From Rhipicephalus microplus (taxonomy: Eukaryota; Arthropoda; Arachnida; Ixodida; Ixodidae): a stretch of DNA of 64,000 nucleotides. Shown piece by piece: positions 53,149 to 63,639 of this stretch; the stretch's first letter is position 1; each line of letters starts with the position of its first letter. Both the position numbers and the translations under genes were made by a program. The stretch is taken from contig NC_134700.1 in the NCBI RefSeq assembly GCF_043290135.1, forward strand, positions 163,270,053-163,334,052, read 5' to 3'. The notes beneath the pieces were generated by a model. The model was given only the letters and a program-made list of their open reading frames with translations. It was not told the DNA's origin and did not search any database.

Positions 53149-54818
53149 TTATTCTACATAAAGGCTTTCAACTAGGCTTGTTCTAAAGGCGCCTGTGGAC
53201 AGGTGGATGCCTTGATGATGAACAGGGTCCAGCATTTTCAGAGCGCTTGACGTGGCAGAGTGATAGGCTATTGCCTCATACTCAAGACGTGAGCGTATAA
53301 GGCTTCTATACAGATTCATGAGGCACTTTCTGTCGCTGCCGCACGTTGTTCGTGCCAGCACCTTTAGGATATTCATTGTTTTCAAGCATTTATTTTTAAG
53401 ATGTTTTATGTGCAGGACAAAGGTTAACTTCGCATCTGAAATTATACCTAGGAACTTATGTTCTGTGTTTACGGGTAGACGCTCACCCTTAACGACCAGT
53501 TCAGGATCAGGGTGCAAGCCTCTTTTTCATAAAAAAAGGACACAGGTGCTTTTCTGTGGGTTCAGTTTGAAGCCGTTTTAATCAGCCCATACTTGTTAAG
53601 GTACTTTGTTAAGGGCGAGCTGAAGATAGCAAGATACCTTGTTGAGGGCGAGCAGAACCTGTCGTTCACAGATTCCAAGAGAACACGATTGAAAACCTAT
53701 CTGCACATCGTCGACATATGTTGAATAAAAGATATTACGTGGGATGTACAGACGGAGAGAATTCATTTTTATAATAAAGAGCGTACAGCTGAGCACCCCA
53801 CCCTGTGGCACTCCGGTTTCCTGTACAAATGTTCGGGACAGAACATTGCTCACTCTAACGCGGAAGGTACGATCAGACAGATAGCTTTCGATGACACTGA
53901 ACATATTACCGTGTATACCTATGTGTGAGAGGTCTCCAAACCTCCACGTAGTATCGTAGGCCTTCTCCATGTCGAGGAACACAGATAAGAAAAACTGATT
54001 ATGAACAAAAGCCTCACGTATGTGTGCCTCGATATGTATAAGCTGGTAGATCGGCCCTCTCTAAACCCGCACTGGTATGGGTCGAGCAATTTCTTTGTTT
54101 CTATGTAATGGAGTAAGCGGCAATTAATCATTTTTTTAAATAGTTTGCAGAGGCAGCTTGTTAACGCTATAGGTCTGTAACTTGATACAGTAGAGGGATA
54201 CTTTCCCTGCTTCAAAATTGGAATTATAACAGCCTCCTTCCAGGAGGAGGGGATCACACCAGAAAACCATATGCGATTATAAAGAGAGAGGAGGGTTTCT
54301 TTAGTTTCGGAGGGTAGTTCCTTCAGCATCGTGTACATTACGTTGTCAGAACCTGGGGTAGATGTGTTACAGCAGCTGAGTGCTGTTCGCAGTTCTGCTA
54401 AGCAGAATGGTGCATTATATGCCTCATTTCTTGCAGATTTTCTTTGTAACTTTTGTTTTTCTATTCGTGCCTTGTAATTCTGGAATGATTCGGAGTAGTG
54501 TGAGGAGCTCGATATGTGTTGGAAATGTGTGCCAAGAAAGTTGGCTTGATCCTCCAAGCTTTCCCCGAGGCTACTTACTAGTGGAAGGGAATACGTTTGT
54601 TGGCCCTTAATTTTCTTTACCTTATTCCACACTTTTCTCTCATCTGTGTACGAGTAGATACTCGATATAAACTTTGTCCAGCTCTCTCGTCTAGCTCGTC
54701 GACACGTTCTCCTTGCCTGCGATTTGACCCGCTTGAAATTTTCCAGGTTTTCTGCTGAAGCAACGGCCGTGCTTTGTTCTGAGTGGTCCGTGCTTTCCTG
54801 CATGCGTCGTTCCACCAT
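53149..54818 (-). pseudogene. LINE F ORF2: reverse transcriptase
   Basis: In order: RRARRESWTKFISSI and ERKVWNKVKKIKGQ (linker), TPGSDNVMYTMLKELP, SSWKEAVIIPILKQGK, SSYRPIALTSCLCKLFKKM, YQCGFREGRST, a frameshift near 53990, the catalytic Asp in MFLDMEKAYDTTW, TGVPQGGVLSCTLF, the YVDD box in STYVDDVQIG, and the thumb region HKFLGIISDAKLTFVLHI. Small tandem duplication at the YVDD-distal end repeats LALNKV (53596-53640). Catalytic residues persist, frames do not. Confidence 0.9.
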
Positions 54819-55690
54819 GGGACTCGCCGTTTAGAAGACATTCCGCTCGTTTTGGCAATACATTTAGATGCGGCATCAAGTATAAAAGCTGTAAAATACG
54901 TGACAGCGTCATCTATGGTCAGGGCAGACAGCTCAGTCCATGTCATGTGTGTAAGAGTTCTATGCTCTTCCCAATCAGCTGAGTCAATCTTCCATTGAGG
55001 AACCTGCGGGGTAGTTAATCTTTGTTCGGCGCGCTCAGGATGATTGGGAAGTGGTCACTACCATAAGGGTTTTTAAGAACGTTCCACTAAAAACAGGTAA
55101 AAGGGACGATATGAAATGCTAAGATCTATGGAGGAGTACGTGTTGTTTGCAAGGCTAAAATACGTAGGCTCCTTCATATTTAAAAGACATAGACTAGAAG
55201 AGTAAAGGAGCTGCTCAATGAGACGTCCTCGCGCATCACAGTGAGCATCGCCCCACAGGACATTGTGTGCATTAAAATCACCTAGAGCCAGAAACGGCTC
55301 TGGAAGTTCATCTATGAATGATTCTAGATCACATCTGTGTAGCTTTTAATGCGGTGGTATGTACACAGAACATATGGTAATGTGTTTGTTAAAAAGTACA
55401 GCTCGAATGGCCACTGCCTCAAGAACCGTTTGGAGCTTCAAATGCTGGCATGCTACACTACGATCAGCTATAATGGCTACACCGCCAGATGGTACGACAG
55501 CATCCTCCCGGTCTTTTCGGAAAATAATATATTGTCGTAGGAAGTCCTTGTGCTTAGGAGTTAAGTGTGTTTCTTGCACACATAGCACTTTCGCGTTAAA
55601 CTTACTCAGAAGTTCTTGGACGTCATCTAAATTTCTAAGTATTCCCGTTACGTTCCACTGTATGATTTTGTCTATAGTGGAAAAAAAAGG
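54819..55690 (-). pseudogene. LINE F ORF2: APE-type endonuclease
   Basis: The start IIQWNVTGILRNLDDVQELL (55610-55680) leads to VLCVQETHLTPKHKDFL, PSGGVAIIADRSV and ITICSVYIPPH, after which stops intervene; LALGDFNAHNVLWGDAH (about 55230-55300) can be read across frame changes. The GDFNAHN box is the catalytic part. The linker PWWNDACRKA ends it at about 54830. It is the upstream part of ORF2; the damage includes several stops. Confidence 0.85.
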
Positions 55691-56990
55691 GAAAGAATGC
55701 TGTGTGCAGAAAAGACGGAGATTAGCTCATTTTACAGGGCCTTCGTCAGGCCCCGTAATCGGCGTTCTGTCCTTTTTGGGGCGGTCGAGAGAAGCTCACG
55801 GCTCCTTCGGCGCTTCCTGCGCCGTTTGGCTTGAACTGGTGTTCATAGCCTCTTGCGAGGCACTGGACGCCCGCTCTAAAGAGCGATCTGTGCGTCGCTT
55901 AGACTTCGCCTTGATCGATGAAGTCTTCGTCCCCACCGAGCTGGGGGTTGATGAAGCCCCCTTGGCCTCGTGATTGCCCTGGCTTCAGCCACAGCTTGTA
56001 GAGGTCACTGGTATGGACAGGCTGAATGTGGGCAGGGCAGCGCTGGCTTCTCCCGCCGTAGGGGCTTGTGGCATTGGCCTCGGCATGCTAGGCGCGGTCT
56101 GTGCAACTTCCAAGGGCCGTTGTGGTGCCGCCCCTCGTTGCACCACTTCGGCAAAAGGTGTTTATAGAGCTAATGATAACGAGACCCGTTGTCTTGCTTC
56201 CCTGAATGCTATATTTTGCTTAACGTTTATAGTTATTATTTCTTTTTCTCTTTTCCAGGCTGGGCACGCTCTGGAGTATGCGGGGTGACTACCTTCGCAG
56301 TTAGCACAGAGGACCTCGTCATGACTACATTCATCAGCATTGTGGCCGGTTGTGCCACATTTAGCACACAAATCGTTGGCATTTGAAACAACGCCTCGGG
56401 TTTGAATTGAAGGGTCGGACATGAAGTTTTACATAGCCAGTTTCGAGAGTCTCAGGTAAAGTGGTTGAGTTGAAGGTGAGTATCAAATGCTTTGTTGCTA
56501 TTTCATTGTTGTTACGTCTGCTTTTGATGCGCTGGACATGTATTACACCTTGGTCCTTCCATCCATCAAAGAGCTCTTCTTCACTCAGTGTCATCAAATC
56601 TTCGTCCGATACCACGCCCTTCACTGTATTCATGGTACGGTGTGTGCTCACAGAGACGGGGATGTTACCAAAGGCTACGATGTGCGAGAGTTTATTGTAC
56701 TGTTCCTTGTCTTTTACTTCGAGAAGATCTCCACTTGCCATCTTCGTGGCCTTATTACCGGTTCCAATGGTCTCTCTCAAGCACTTGGCCACAAGGAAGG
56801 GTGAGATTGCTCTAGCTTTTGTAGATGACTGTTCGCAGTGGAGGACATGGTTTTTTGGAAAAGTTTCTCTGTTTTTGGGCCAAAGTAGTAAACTTGCGTC
56901 GGTGCGTACCCTTATCGAAGCACGATCAGTTAAAGAGGCGGTCGAGGATCCCACGAAAAATTGTGTATTTTTCGGTAACGGCGCCTACCA
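55691..56990 (-). pseudogene. LINE F ORF1 with zinc knuckles
   Basis: The first frame (56361-56954) has EEELFDGWKDQGVIHVQRI and an RRM-like LILTFNSTTLPETLETGYVKL, then CFKCQRF, the start of the first knuckle. There a small deletion shifts the frame; the next frame (56162-56422) carries CAKCGTTGHNADEC and CANCEGSHPAYSRAC, then WKREKEI and FREARQRVS. A Pro/Ser/Ala-rich C-terminus follows with stops. It would coat LINE RNA. Confidence 0.85.
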
Positions 56991-57484
56991 GCCACCACGG
57001 AGTCCAACGAGGGGACGTGGCAGAGCATGTGGGCATGTCTGCGCAACGCCAGCAGTACGCAGTTACTATAACCCAATATGGTTTACTCTAGTTTGGATAG
57101 CCACACAAAAGTTAACCCTTGCCGCCAGGAGAAACAGAAGTAAATTGAAGAGAGGAGAGATCAGGAAAGATTGAAAGTACGAGGGAAAGACGAAGATGAA
57201 GAGAGGCAGAGACAGGAAAAGGCGACTGCCGATTTCCCCCGGGCGGGTCAATCCGGGGGTGCCGTCTACGTGAAGCCGGGGCCAAAGGGGTGTGTTGCCT
57301 CTGCCGGGGGGCCTTAAAGGTCCAACCACCCAGCGTTGGCTCAACCCCCAGGATGCTCTTTTCCCCGGACACTGCAAAGCCACGCACGGCTAGGCGTGGG
57401 AGGGAGTAGAAACTCCCCCGTTAGCTCGGGTCCGTGGTGTCGCTACACACCAAACGCCTGCTTGCCCAGGCGCCCCTGCGGGGG

Positions 57485-57499
57485 AAATTTTTGCTTTTA
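57485..57499. repeat. Target-site duplication of LINE F, right copy
   Basis: AAATTTTTGCTTTTA, one mismatch to 51622-51636. Confidence 0.75.
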
Positions 57500-58989
57500 G
57501 GTGATAACTGTAGGTGCCTCATCAAACGTTAAGCGTGACTGTTTGCGTCCCGCGTCTATGACGTTGAGTTATCCGAAAAATCAGCCCGTGGTGACGTCAA
57601 CATATATGGCGTCAGTCAGCGCCAAAACTGTGACATCATTAAAAGACCACGTGACTTTACGTGATCACGTCATCGCGTGATATCCGAGATTGGTCAAGGT
57701 GGTCTGATCCTGGAGGCAATGCAAAACCTCATTATGTGCAGAGATTTTTCGAATGGTGGTGTGGATGGTGGTGGGCATGGGCCTCGACAGGGGCTGCAAA
57801 AGGGGCACTTACACCACTCAAGGCACGCCATCACTTGCCCACGCCCAAGCTACACCAGTGCTCTACCCCAGCCGCGATGCAAGACAGATTCGCACTCATG
57901 GTATCAACCTGCTAGCACTCATGGACTGGCGGGGTAGACTCTGCACAACGGCTGACAATAAAAACGAGATGGTGTTCACCTCCGTGTCATCTTGAGTGAA
58001 TGCGCAAGAGGCCCTGTGATTTCTTAATGAGGAATCTAACAGTGTCGCCTCTATAACTTCGCGTATTACGTAGTATGCTTCAATGGTAAAACCCAGCTCC
58101 GTAATCACTGTGATTGGGAACTGAAATATCTTGACAAAGGTCAAACTTAGCTGCAGCATCGCAAAAATTCAGGTCCTGGAGTTACTACTGAGCAATAAAC
58201 GAAACGTCCGATGTCTTTCGCGTCTGATGACACCCACGAACAGAGCAGGTTTGTCCGCCACTTTTCTTTTTCTTCGGCATGTTCTGTGATGATTCTGGCT
58301 ATTTGTGGCGAGCACTACAACCTAGTTGACAAGCATGAAAGTCGGAGCACTCAGAAGTAGCCGCTTCTTCACAAGAGCAGCATCTTATGCCATCGAAAAC
58401 CACTCACGGCATGCAATGAAAGCAGGCGAAAGCGGGAAAGCGTCGTCTACTCTGCCCACCCGGCGCTACACTTTCCCAAATTGCTCCAGCCCTGATCCGC
58501 CAGAGGAAGGCAGGCGCTGCGATTCCTGGAAAGGTCCACTGTACGTCGTTCAGTGAGGTAGAAACTACATGTCTTGCGAGATTTACCCGCTTCATGGGTA
58601 ATCGTCGTTGGTATTGACTGACATGTGGTATCTTGAAGTTTTCATCTGAGCTGTCTTTGAGACGCATGATCTGAGCAGCTGTGCATGATGTACGATGCAA
58701 GGAACGGTCTGGTGCAATAAATTGTTCCCGAAAACTAGACACTAGGTCGTATGGTGACAAGGTGTCATAAAAAAGAATGAAGATTGAAACAATTTTTAAC
58801 AGGTGGCGTCAAGCTTCAAGAAACAGCAGAGCTGGGCGGGCTTCTTTCTTTCCGCAGTTAGTTCTGTCCTTCGTTAAGCCCCTCTTTCGTTTCATTGCTT
58901 TCTGTTTTTTTACAAATTTCTGACTCTTTTAATTTCTAAATTCTTCTCTCTCTCTGTCTCTCCCGTCCACTTTATTTCGATTACCTACT
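57500..58989. other. No gene recognised; possible dispersed repeat at 57560-57960
   Basis: 57590-57690 is rich in CACGTGA/TCACGTGAT words. 57750-57960 reads open in three plus frames at once, a sign of composition not coding. A minus frame at 58404-58760 (about 118 codons) is unrecognised. A C/T-rich run follows at 58850-59004. Confidence 0.45.
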
Positions 58990-59004
58990 CTTTCTCTTTC
59001 TTTA

Positions 59005-59235
59005 AGGCAGCCCCGGTAGGTCAGTGAATGAGGTACCCGGCTGCTGACCTGAAAGTCGAGGGTTCGATCCCGGCCTTGGCAGTAGCAGAATCGGCGGTTG
59101 CGAAATGCTAGAGGCCCATTTACTTTGTGATGTCAGTACACGTTCAAGATCACCACATGATCGAACTTTCTTAAGCCTTCCACTACGGCGTCCCTTATAA
59201 TCATGCAGTGGTCTTGGAATGCAACACCCCAGATA
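59005..59235 (+). mobile_element. tRNA-derived SINE, Ruka-like
   Basis: Head with A box TAGGTCAGTGAATGAGG and B box GGGTTCGATCCCGG at tRNA spacing; body with TACACGTTCAAGATCACC, CTTCCACTACGGCGTCCCTT and AATCATGCAGTGG, tail AACACCCCAGATATTTATTT. Same family as 30764-30992 but diverged. The B box is a perfect Pol III match. Confidence 0.85.
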
Positions 59236-59640
59236 TTTATTTCTTTGACACCCTCTTTCCCAATATTCCTGCCTTCGTCTTATTGTATGCTTTACTCCGT
59301 TCTTTCTCTTTCTTTCTTTTTGTCACCCTCGCACCTCTTCCTCATTCTCACTTACTTTTTCTCCCCCTTTCTTATACTATTTTATAAAATGCTATTTTAC
59401 TCCCCGCTAGCGGGCTCAGCTAGAGAGCTGAGCCATTGAAATGCTCGCCTACCGTTCGACGATACGCATGTTCGAACCATGCCTCTTCAAAAAATATCCT
59501 TCTTTCTGTTTAGTTCCCTCTCTTTCTCTCTTTCTCTCTTTTTGTACTCATTTCTTATCCATCAGAGTTATCAGAATCCTCTATCGGACAGACAGGGGCA
59601 CGTGATCTCTGAGCGAAGCGGAAGATGAAGTCGAAGAGAA
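59236..59640. other. Pyrimidine-rich spacer with tRNA-like remnant
   Basis: C/T-rich sequence with, at 59400-59495, GGCTCAGCTAGAGAGCTGAG and GTTCGAACCATGCC, which look like the boxes of another decayed tRNA-derived repeat. Too short to classify. Confidence 0.35.
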
Positions 59641-59868
59641 TGTACTACCATCATCATCGCCATCATTTCTTGATGACTGCGCAGCGCCTCTCGCGCAGCT
59701 GATGCTAGCTCGAGCTGCGCGAGGAAGAGAACAAGCTTCTGGCCTGGCGGTTTGGACGCTGGTAATCGACGTGGCTCCGCTTCAGGCCTGGAATAAAATG
59801 GTGAGATCGGCACGGCCCCATCGGCCGCCTTCGACGTCATCTCACGTCTCTCTTCTCTCGCCGCTACA
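59641..59868 (+). repeat. 5' LTR of gag-only element
   Basis: Starts TGTACTACCATCATC, ends CGCCGCTACA; contains GGCCTGGAATAAAATGG with a poly(A) signal. The outermost bases differ slightly from the 3' LTR. Confidence 0.85.
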
Positions 59869-59912
59869 TTGGTGACCCGGAGAACACGCCCTTCGCCGAG
59901 CGGCCCGCGGCC

Positions 59913-61565
59913 ATGTTCCCGCAACTCTGCCCGCCAGTGCCGCCGTTCCAATCGACCTACCCCAAGGTATGGTTCATGCAGCTCGATGTCGTTCTGGCGC
60001 TGAATGGCGTCACGGACCAGCTGCACATGCACGCCATTCTTCTCGACGCCCTTCCGGTGGAGTTGCGCCATCTCACTGCCACTTCAAGCACCAGCCCGCA
60101 GCCTTACGATGCCCTCTGCACTGCGGTGCTCGCCCGCAGCGGCAACACATACCGTCCGCTTCCGTTTACCCGCACCAGGCAGGTTTCCCCGGCGTCGCAG
60201 AGCAAGGTACGAACCGGTCCGCAGCCCTCCATTGACCGCTACCTCGGTACCCCGGCTTCGACTACTTCTACACCTGATCCGGTCGCAGAAACATCCACTC
60301 CTGCACCTGATCACGACCGCGAGGTAGAAGACTCCCCCACTGCGACTGACCTTCCCTCCGAGAGGTACATTCCCTCAGAGCCCCCGTGCGGAGCTTCATC
60401 ACACGTACCTGCCACCTGCACGTTTTCCACGAAAGCGATGGCACGTGACACCGTGGCCCCACCAGACTCTATGACGACCTCGGCTGGGCCAGCTGACCTT
60501 CCTGCAGACTCCCCGCCTGTCCCGGCGCCTGTGGAGGCCCGCGGCACCACTCACACTGTGGACCCAGAGCCCGCTGTGACACTCCACGCCATCAGTTTTC
60601 CCTGCACACCGGTGCCTGCTGCTTTGGGCCTCGTGGACTGCCGGCGCCTACTGACATCATCCTCGATGTGTCCTGCGGGGGTTCGGGCCCCTGGGAATGC
60701 ACGGCTGGACGTGCGTGATGCTGTGGCGATGTCAGGGGGTCCCGAGGGCCGCACGCCTGGCTCACCGCGGGTGGAGCACACCGTGCGTGCCCCAACGGAT
60801 GCGCAGTTGGGCCATCCGCCTGCCACTGCGTGCGCGTGCTCGAGCATTTCGGCGCCGTCGACGGCCCATGACGGCTGTGACGCCGCATGCCCGCCGCTCG
60901 GTCTCGCATCACCGGACGTCGGGTTTTGCTCGAACAGCGCGACGACTCATCGGCGTACGCATACGCGTCGCGCGTCGTCAGAGGTCGGGGAAAGCGGTCT
61001 GTCAGTGCCCTATGGGCCGGCTCGTTGTCACTGTAAACTATGTCGCACTTCGTCGGTCCAGAGCGCACCGTTTCAGACTTATTTGCACCCTGCTCGGCCG
61101 ACCAGGCGGCCGCCGCGGCCGGTGATGTGCCACCGGAAGCGACGGTACCGGCACGGTGGGCGCACTGCCAGGGTTGACCGCACTCCCTTTCGTCGTTCCC
61201 ACCAGCTCCAACGTGGAGGTAACGCTGGACCCTCTGGACTGGCCGTGCCGCGCTCATGCTGCAGTTCATTTTTTGAGCATCAGTGTCCGAGTGCGCGCGA
61301 CAATCGGCCGCGCCGGGGCGGCCCGTGTGTGTTCTCGGCCCTTGGCCATTTTTCACCTTGTTGTTGGTGCTCGCTGTCGACAAGGGTGTCTCTTCATCAC
61401 GACCCTCGCCCGCTCCTTCCAACAGCGAGCCTGCCTGGCCACCCTCGTTCGCTGCGCCATTCCCAGTGTCGCCCGCCAGAGACCGCTGTTTACCGATGGC
61501 CCATCAACGTTGAAAACCTGGACTTTCAAAATGAACACTTTATGGATTGCCGTTCATGTATATAG
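59913..61565 (+). CDS. Gag-like polyprotein without pol, 550 codons
   Basis: ATG at 59913 (GCCATGT), 45 bp after the 5' LTR, open to 61565, about 60 bp before the polypurine tract. Residues 6-75 look like a Ty3/Gypsy Gag N-terminal domain: PPFQSTYPKVWFMQLDVVLAL, ITDQ-type GVTDQLHMHAILLDALP, and YDALCTAVLARSG. The rest is Pro/Thr/Ser/Ala-rich with an Arg-rich part (about 350-460) and scattered Cys; there is no CCHC knuckle, protease or RT. The GC-rich DNA keeps other frames open too (276 codons on the minus strand), so openness alone proves little beyond the N-terminal domain. Confidence 0.6.
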   Translation: MFPQLCPPVPPFQSTYPKVWFMQLDVVLALNGVTDQLHMHAILLDALPVELRHLTATSSTSPQPYDALCTAVLARSGNTYRPLPFTRTRQVSPASQSKVRTGPQPSIDRYLGTPASTTSTPDPVAETSTPAPDHDREVEDSPTATDLPSERYIPSEPPCGASSHVPATCTFSTKAMARDTVAPPDSMTTSAGPADLPADSPPVPAPVEARGTTHTVDPEPAVTLHAISFPCTPVPAALGLVDCRRLLTSSSMCPAGVRAPGNARLDVRDAVAMSGGPEGRTPGSPRVEHTVRAPTDAQLGHPPATACACSSISAPSTAHDGCDAACPPLGLASPDVGFCSNSATTHRRTHTRRASSEVGESGLSVPYGPARCHCKLCRTSSVQSAPFQTYLHPARPTRRPPRPVMCHRKRRYRHGGRTARVDRTPFRRSHQLQRGGNAGPSGLAVPRSCCSSFFEHQCPSARDNRPRRGGPCVFSALGHFSPCCWCSLSTRVSLHHDPRPLLPTASLPGHPRSLRHSQCRPPETAVYRWPINVENLDFQNEHFMDCRSCI

Positions 61566-61635
61566 CTTTTGTCACTATTTTTTTCTTTTTTTTCATATGC
61601 CTTCGAATCGCGCAAAGCGCTAGGGGGGAGCCCCT

Positions 61636-61861
61636 TAGTACCATCATCATCGCCATCATTTCTTGATGACTGCGCTGCGCCTCTCGCACAGCTGATGCTA
61701 GCTCGGGCTGCGCGAGGAAGAGAACGAGCTTCTGGCCTGGCGGTTTGGACGCTGGTAGTCGACGTGGCTCCGCTTCAGGCCTGGAATAAAGTGGCGAGAT
61801 CGGCACGGCCCCATCGGCCGCCTTCGACGTCATCTCACGTCTCTCTTCTCTCGCCGCTACA
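61636..61861 (+). repeat. 3' LTR of gag-only element
   Basis: Matches 59641-59868 from TACCATCATCATCGCC to CGCCGCTACA with seven substitutions seen; contains GGCCTGGAATAAAGTGG. Its first few bases (TTAG before TACC) differ from the 5' LTR. Confidence 0.85.
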
Positions 61862-61865
61862 AGAA

Positions 61866-62859
61866 CATAGCACGGTTCGTGATCACGATAGTTTCCCGTT
61901 AGTGAATGGTGACAGATGGCTGGCATAGACAGCTCCGCTGTTCAAACGTGCCCTAGTTGAACGCAGTTAGATCATTTTCGTCAGGTGGTACCGTGGCTTT
62001 GCACCGCACGAATTCATTAAGAGCTGGTCAGGCGAATGGCGCGAAGACGATGTGAACGAATTAGATGTATAGGTCGTGCGCCCCTGCGTTCGTTTTTTTT
62101 GAGTCAGTAGAGCTATTGCTATAAAAAGTTACCTTTAATTTCCCTTGTTCGTGTATGTTAGGGCGGATGACTGTACTGGCAGTAGACAAAATTGAGACGG
62201 TCCTACTGAAGTTTTCATGCACGTGCCTTTAGTGTGGATGAAGATTGTCAAATTATATACATGCTGTGACCATGCTTGCAAATTTAGCTGTGGATTGGAG
62301 TAGGAGCCACTCTGACTCGATGACTGAGATCAAAATCTAACAATAATGCTGTCAGAGTTAAGCAGAATGCTCTTCAATGTACAGCTGTTCAATTAGGAAA
62401 TCGCAAGAATGTAGATTGTGCGAAGCTTTTTCCTGTTTGACATGTGCAGAATCACCTGACTGACCCGATGGTGGCGTTGGTGCGTTTGTACACTTGTATG
62501 CGCTGAAGTGGCATTAGAAGTGTCGTGGAGTTTTTTTTTTCAGGTTATTCAAGGTATTACGGCTTTCCCATATGAAAAGTCAAAACCCTCGTTCAGGTAC
62601 ACTTCGTAGCTGACGCATGATTGACATCAGTAACTGCTATAGCAGCAAGTGTAGCCCTGTAGACGAACGACGCAAAAAAGGTTGATGATTGCCTATTGAC
62701 GAAAGTAAATACATAAAAGAGGATAAAGGAAAAAAGAATCTTTCTGGGGTAGACTTTTGGCGAGACATACAATGCAAGAGGGAGCTGCAAGAATGCATTT
62801 TCTACTTCTAGGCTCGTGTACAAAAAGCTTTCAGAAGTGTTGTGGAGAAGGAAAAAATA
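61866..62859. other. No gene recognised
   Basis: AT-rich DNA with short frames only. Confidence 0.5.
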
Positions 62860-63001
62860 TCACAGCATATCGACGAGGTGTTTGATGACGAGTGGGTCGA
62901 AGCGGACGCACGGACGGACAGACGAACGTATGGAATCATGGATAGACTGATGGACGCTCCACTCCACTCTTCATCATTCACTCCGTGGATATGCTGTGAC
63001 A
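62860..63001. mobile_element. Short inverted-repeat (MITE-like) element
   Basis: 142 bp with 36-38-bp inverted ends: left TCACAGCATATCGACGAGG..., right (inverse) TCACAGCATATCCACGGAG..., 30 of 36 matching. Between them is a GGACGGACAG-type core. The left end of the CCGTC-rich repeat at 26152 is related. No coding capacity; the target duplication is not clear. Confidence 0.65.
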
Positions 63002-63639
63002 CCGTTTTTATTTATATGCATTGCATTTGAACTGGCTACTACGACGTCTACGATGACACGGGACATGCGACCCCCGGAGTAAAGAGCTTCGCCCTTGAAG
63101 GAAAGATGGTGTATTCGGCCCAAATTGTATTCTTTTCTTCCCTCTTCCTACTTTCTGGCTGTGGGTTCTGGTAGACTGCTGTATCATGGGCCCAGATAGC
63201 TCCCTTTCATGGAGATGAAGACTTCCTTGGAAACCTGGCAGCGCATTGTCGTTTTGGGAAAGCAAGCATTATTGTCGTTTAGAAGGAAGGCGAATCATTC
63301 ATTGTTCACCCCATCCCCAAAATTATCATCATAATAAACTTGTATGCACCATATAAATTGGGAAAATATCATAACTTCCCACTGGTCCACTGAAAATGAA
63401 AAAGGCAAGGGCCAGATCAACAAACGCGTATGTGCCACGAAAATTTGTGTGACCTGTTCAAAAACTATTGTCCCTAGTGACAGGTATGTTCCACATATAA
63501 TGCTTATATATTTATATCTTATTTTTTATTTTTTGGACAACACAAATGCATTGACCATGGTCAGGACAAAAAGATGGTTTGCCGCCGGACGAGGTTCCTC
63601 GTCCTCCTAACAATGCTCCTCTACAAAGTGCCCGCCGCG
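63002..63639. other. No gene recognised
   Basis: GAGCTTCGCCCTTGA at 63081-63095 repeats the end motif of the 26 kb repeat. Otherwise unrecognised. Confidence 0.4.

Larger units (their letters stand above)
51637..57484 (-). mobile_element. LINE F, full-length I/R1-like LINE with RNase H, decayed
   Basis: 5.85 kb, minus strand, bounded by a 15-bp duplication with one mismatch. Order: 5' UTR starting CCCCGCAGGGGCG, ORF1 with zinc knuckles, ORF2 with APE endonuclease, RT, RNase H and a Cys/His tail, 3' UTR with a two-part hairpin (51657-51690), and a short ATC-repeat tail. The RNase H domain places it in the I superfamily. Many frameshifts and stops make it inactive. Confidence 0.9.
59641..61861 (+). 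mobile_element. Gag-only LTR retroelement, non-autonomous
   Basis: 2.22 kb with LTRs of about 228 bp (59641-59868) and 226 bp (about 61636-61861), about 97 percent identical by eye (7 substitutions seen). TTGGTGACCCGGAGAAC after the 5' LTR is a primer-binding-site candidate, and TAGGGGGGAGCC before the 3' LTR a polypurine tract. AGAA flanks both ends (59637-59640, 61862-61865), a likely 4-bp duplication. The interior holds one long frame and no pol motif. It resembles gag-only elements described in plants as TR-GAG. Confidence 0.85.

Noticed and set aside
57661..57995. Three overlapping plus frames of about 80 codons
   Set aside because: All three frames are open together, as expected from composition; no domain and no start context.
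60592..61422. 276-codon minus frame inside the gag-only element
   Set aside because: It is the shadow of the GC-rich plus frame; only the plus frame has a Gag-like domain and the right position relative to the LTRs.
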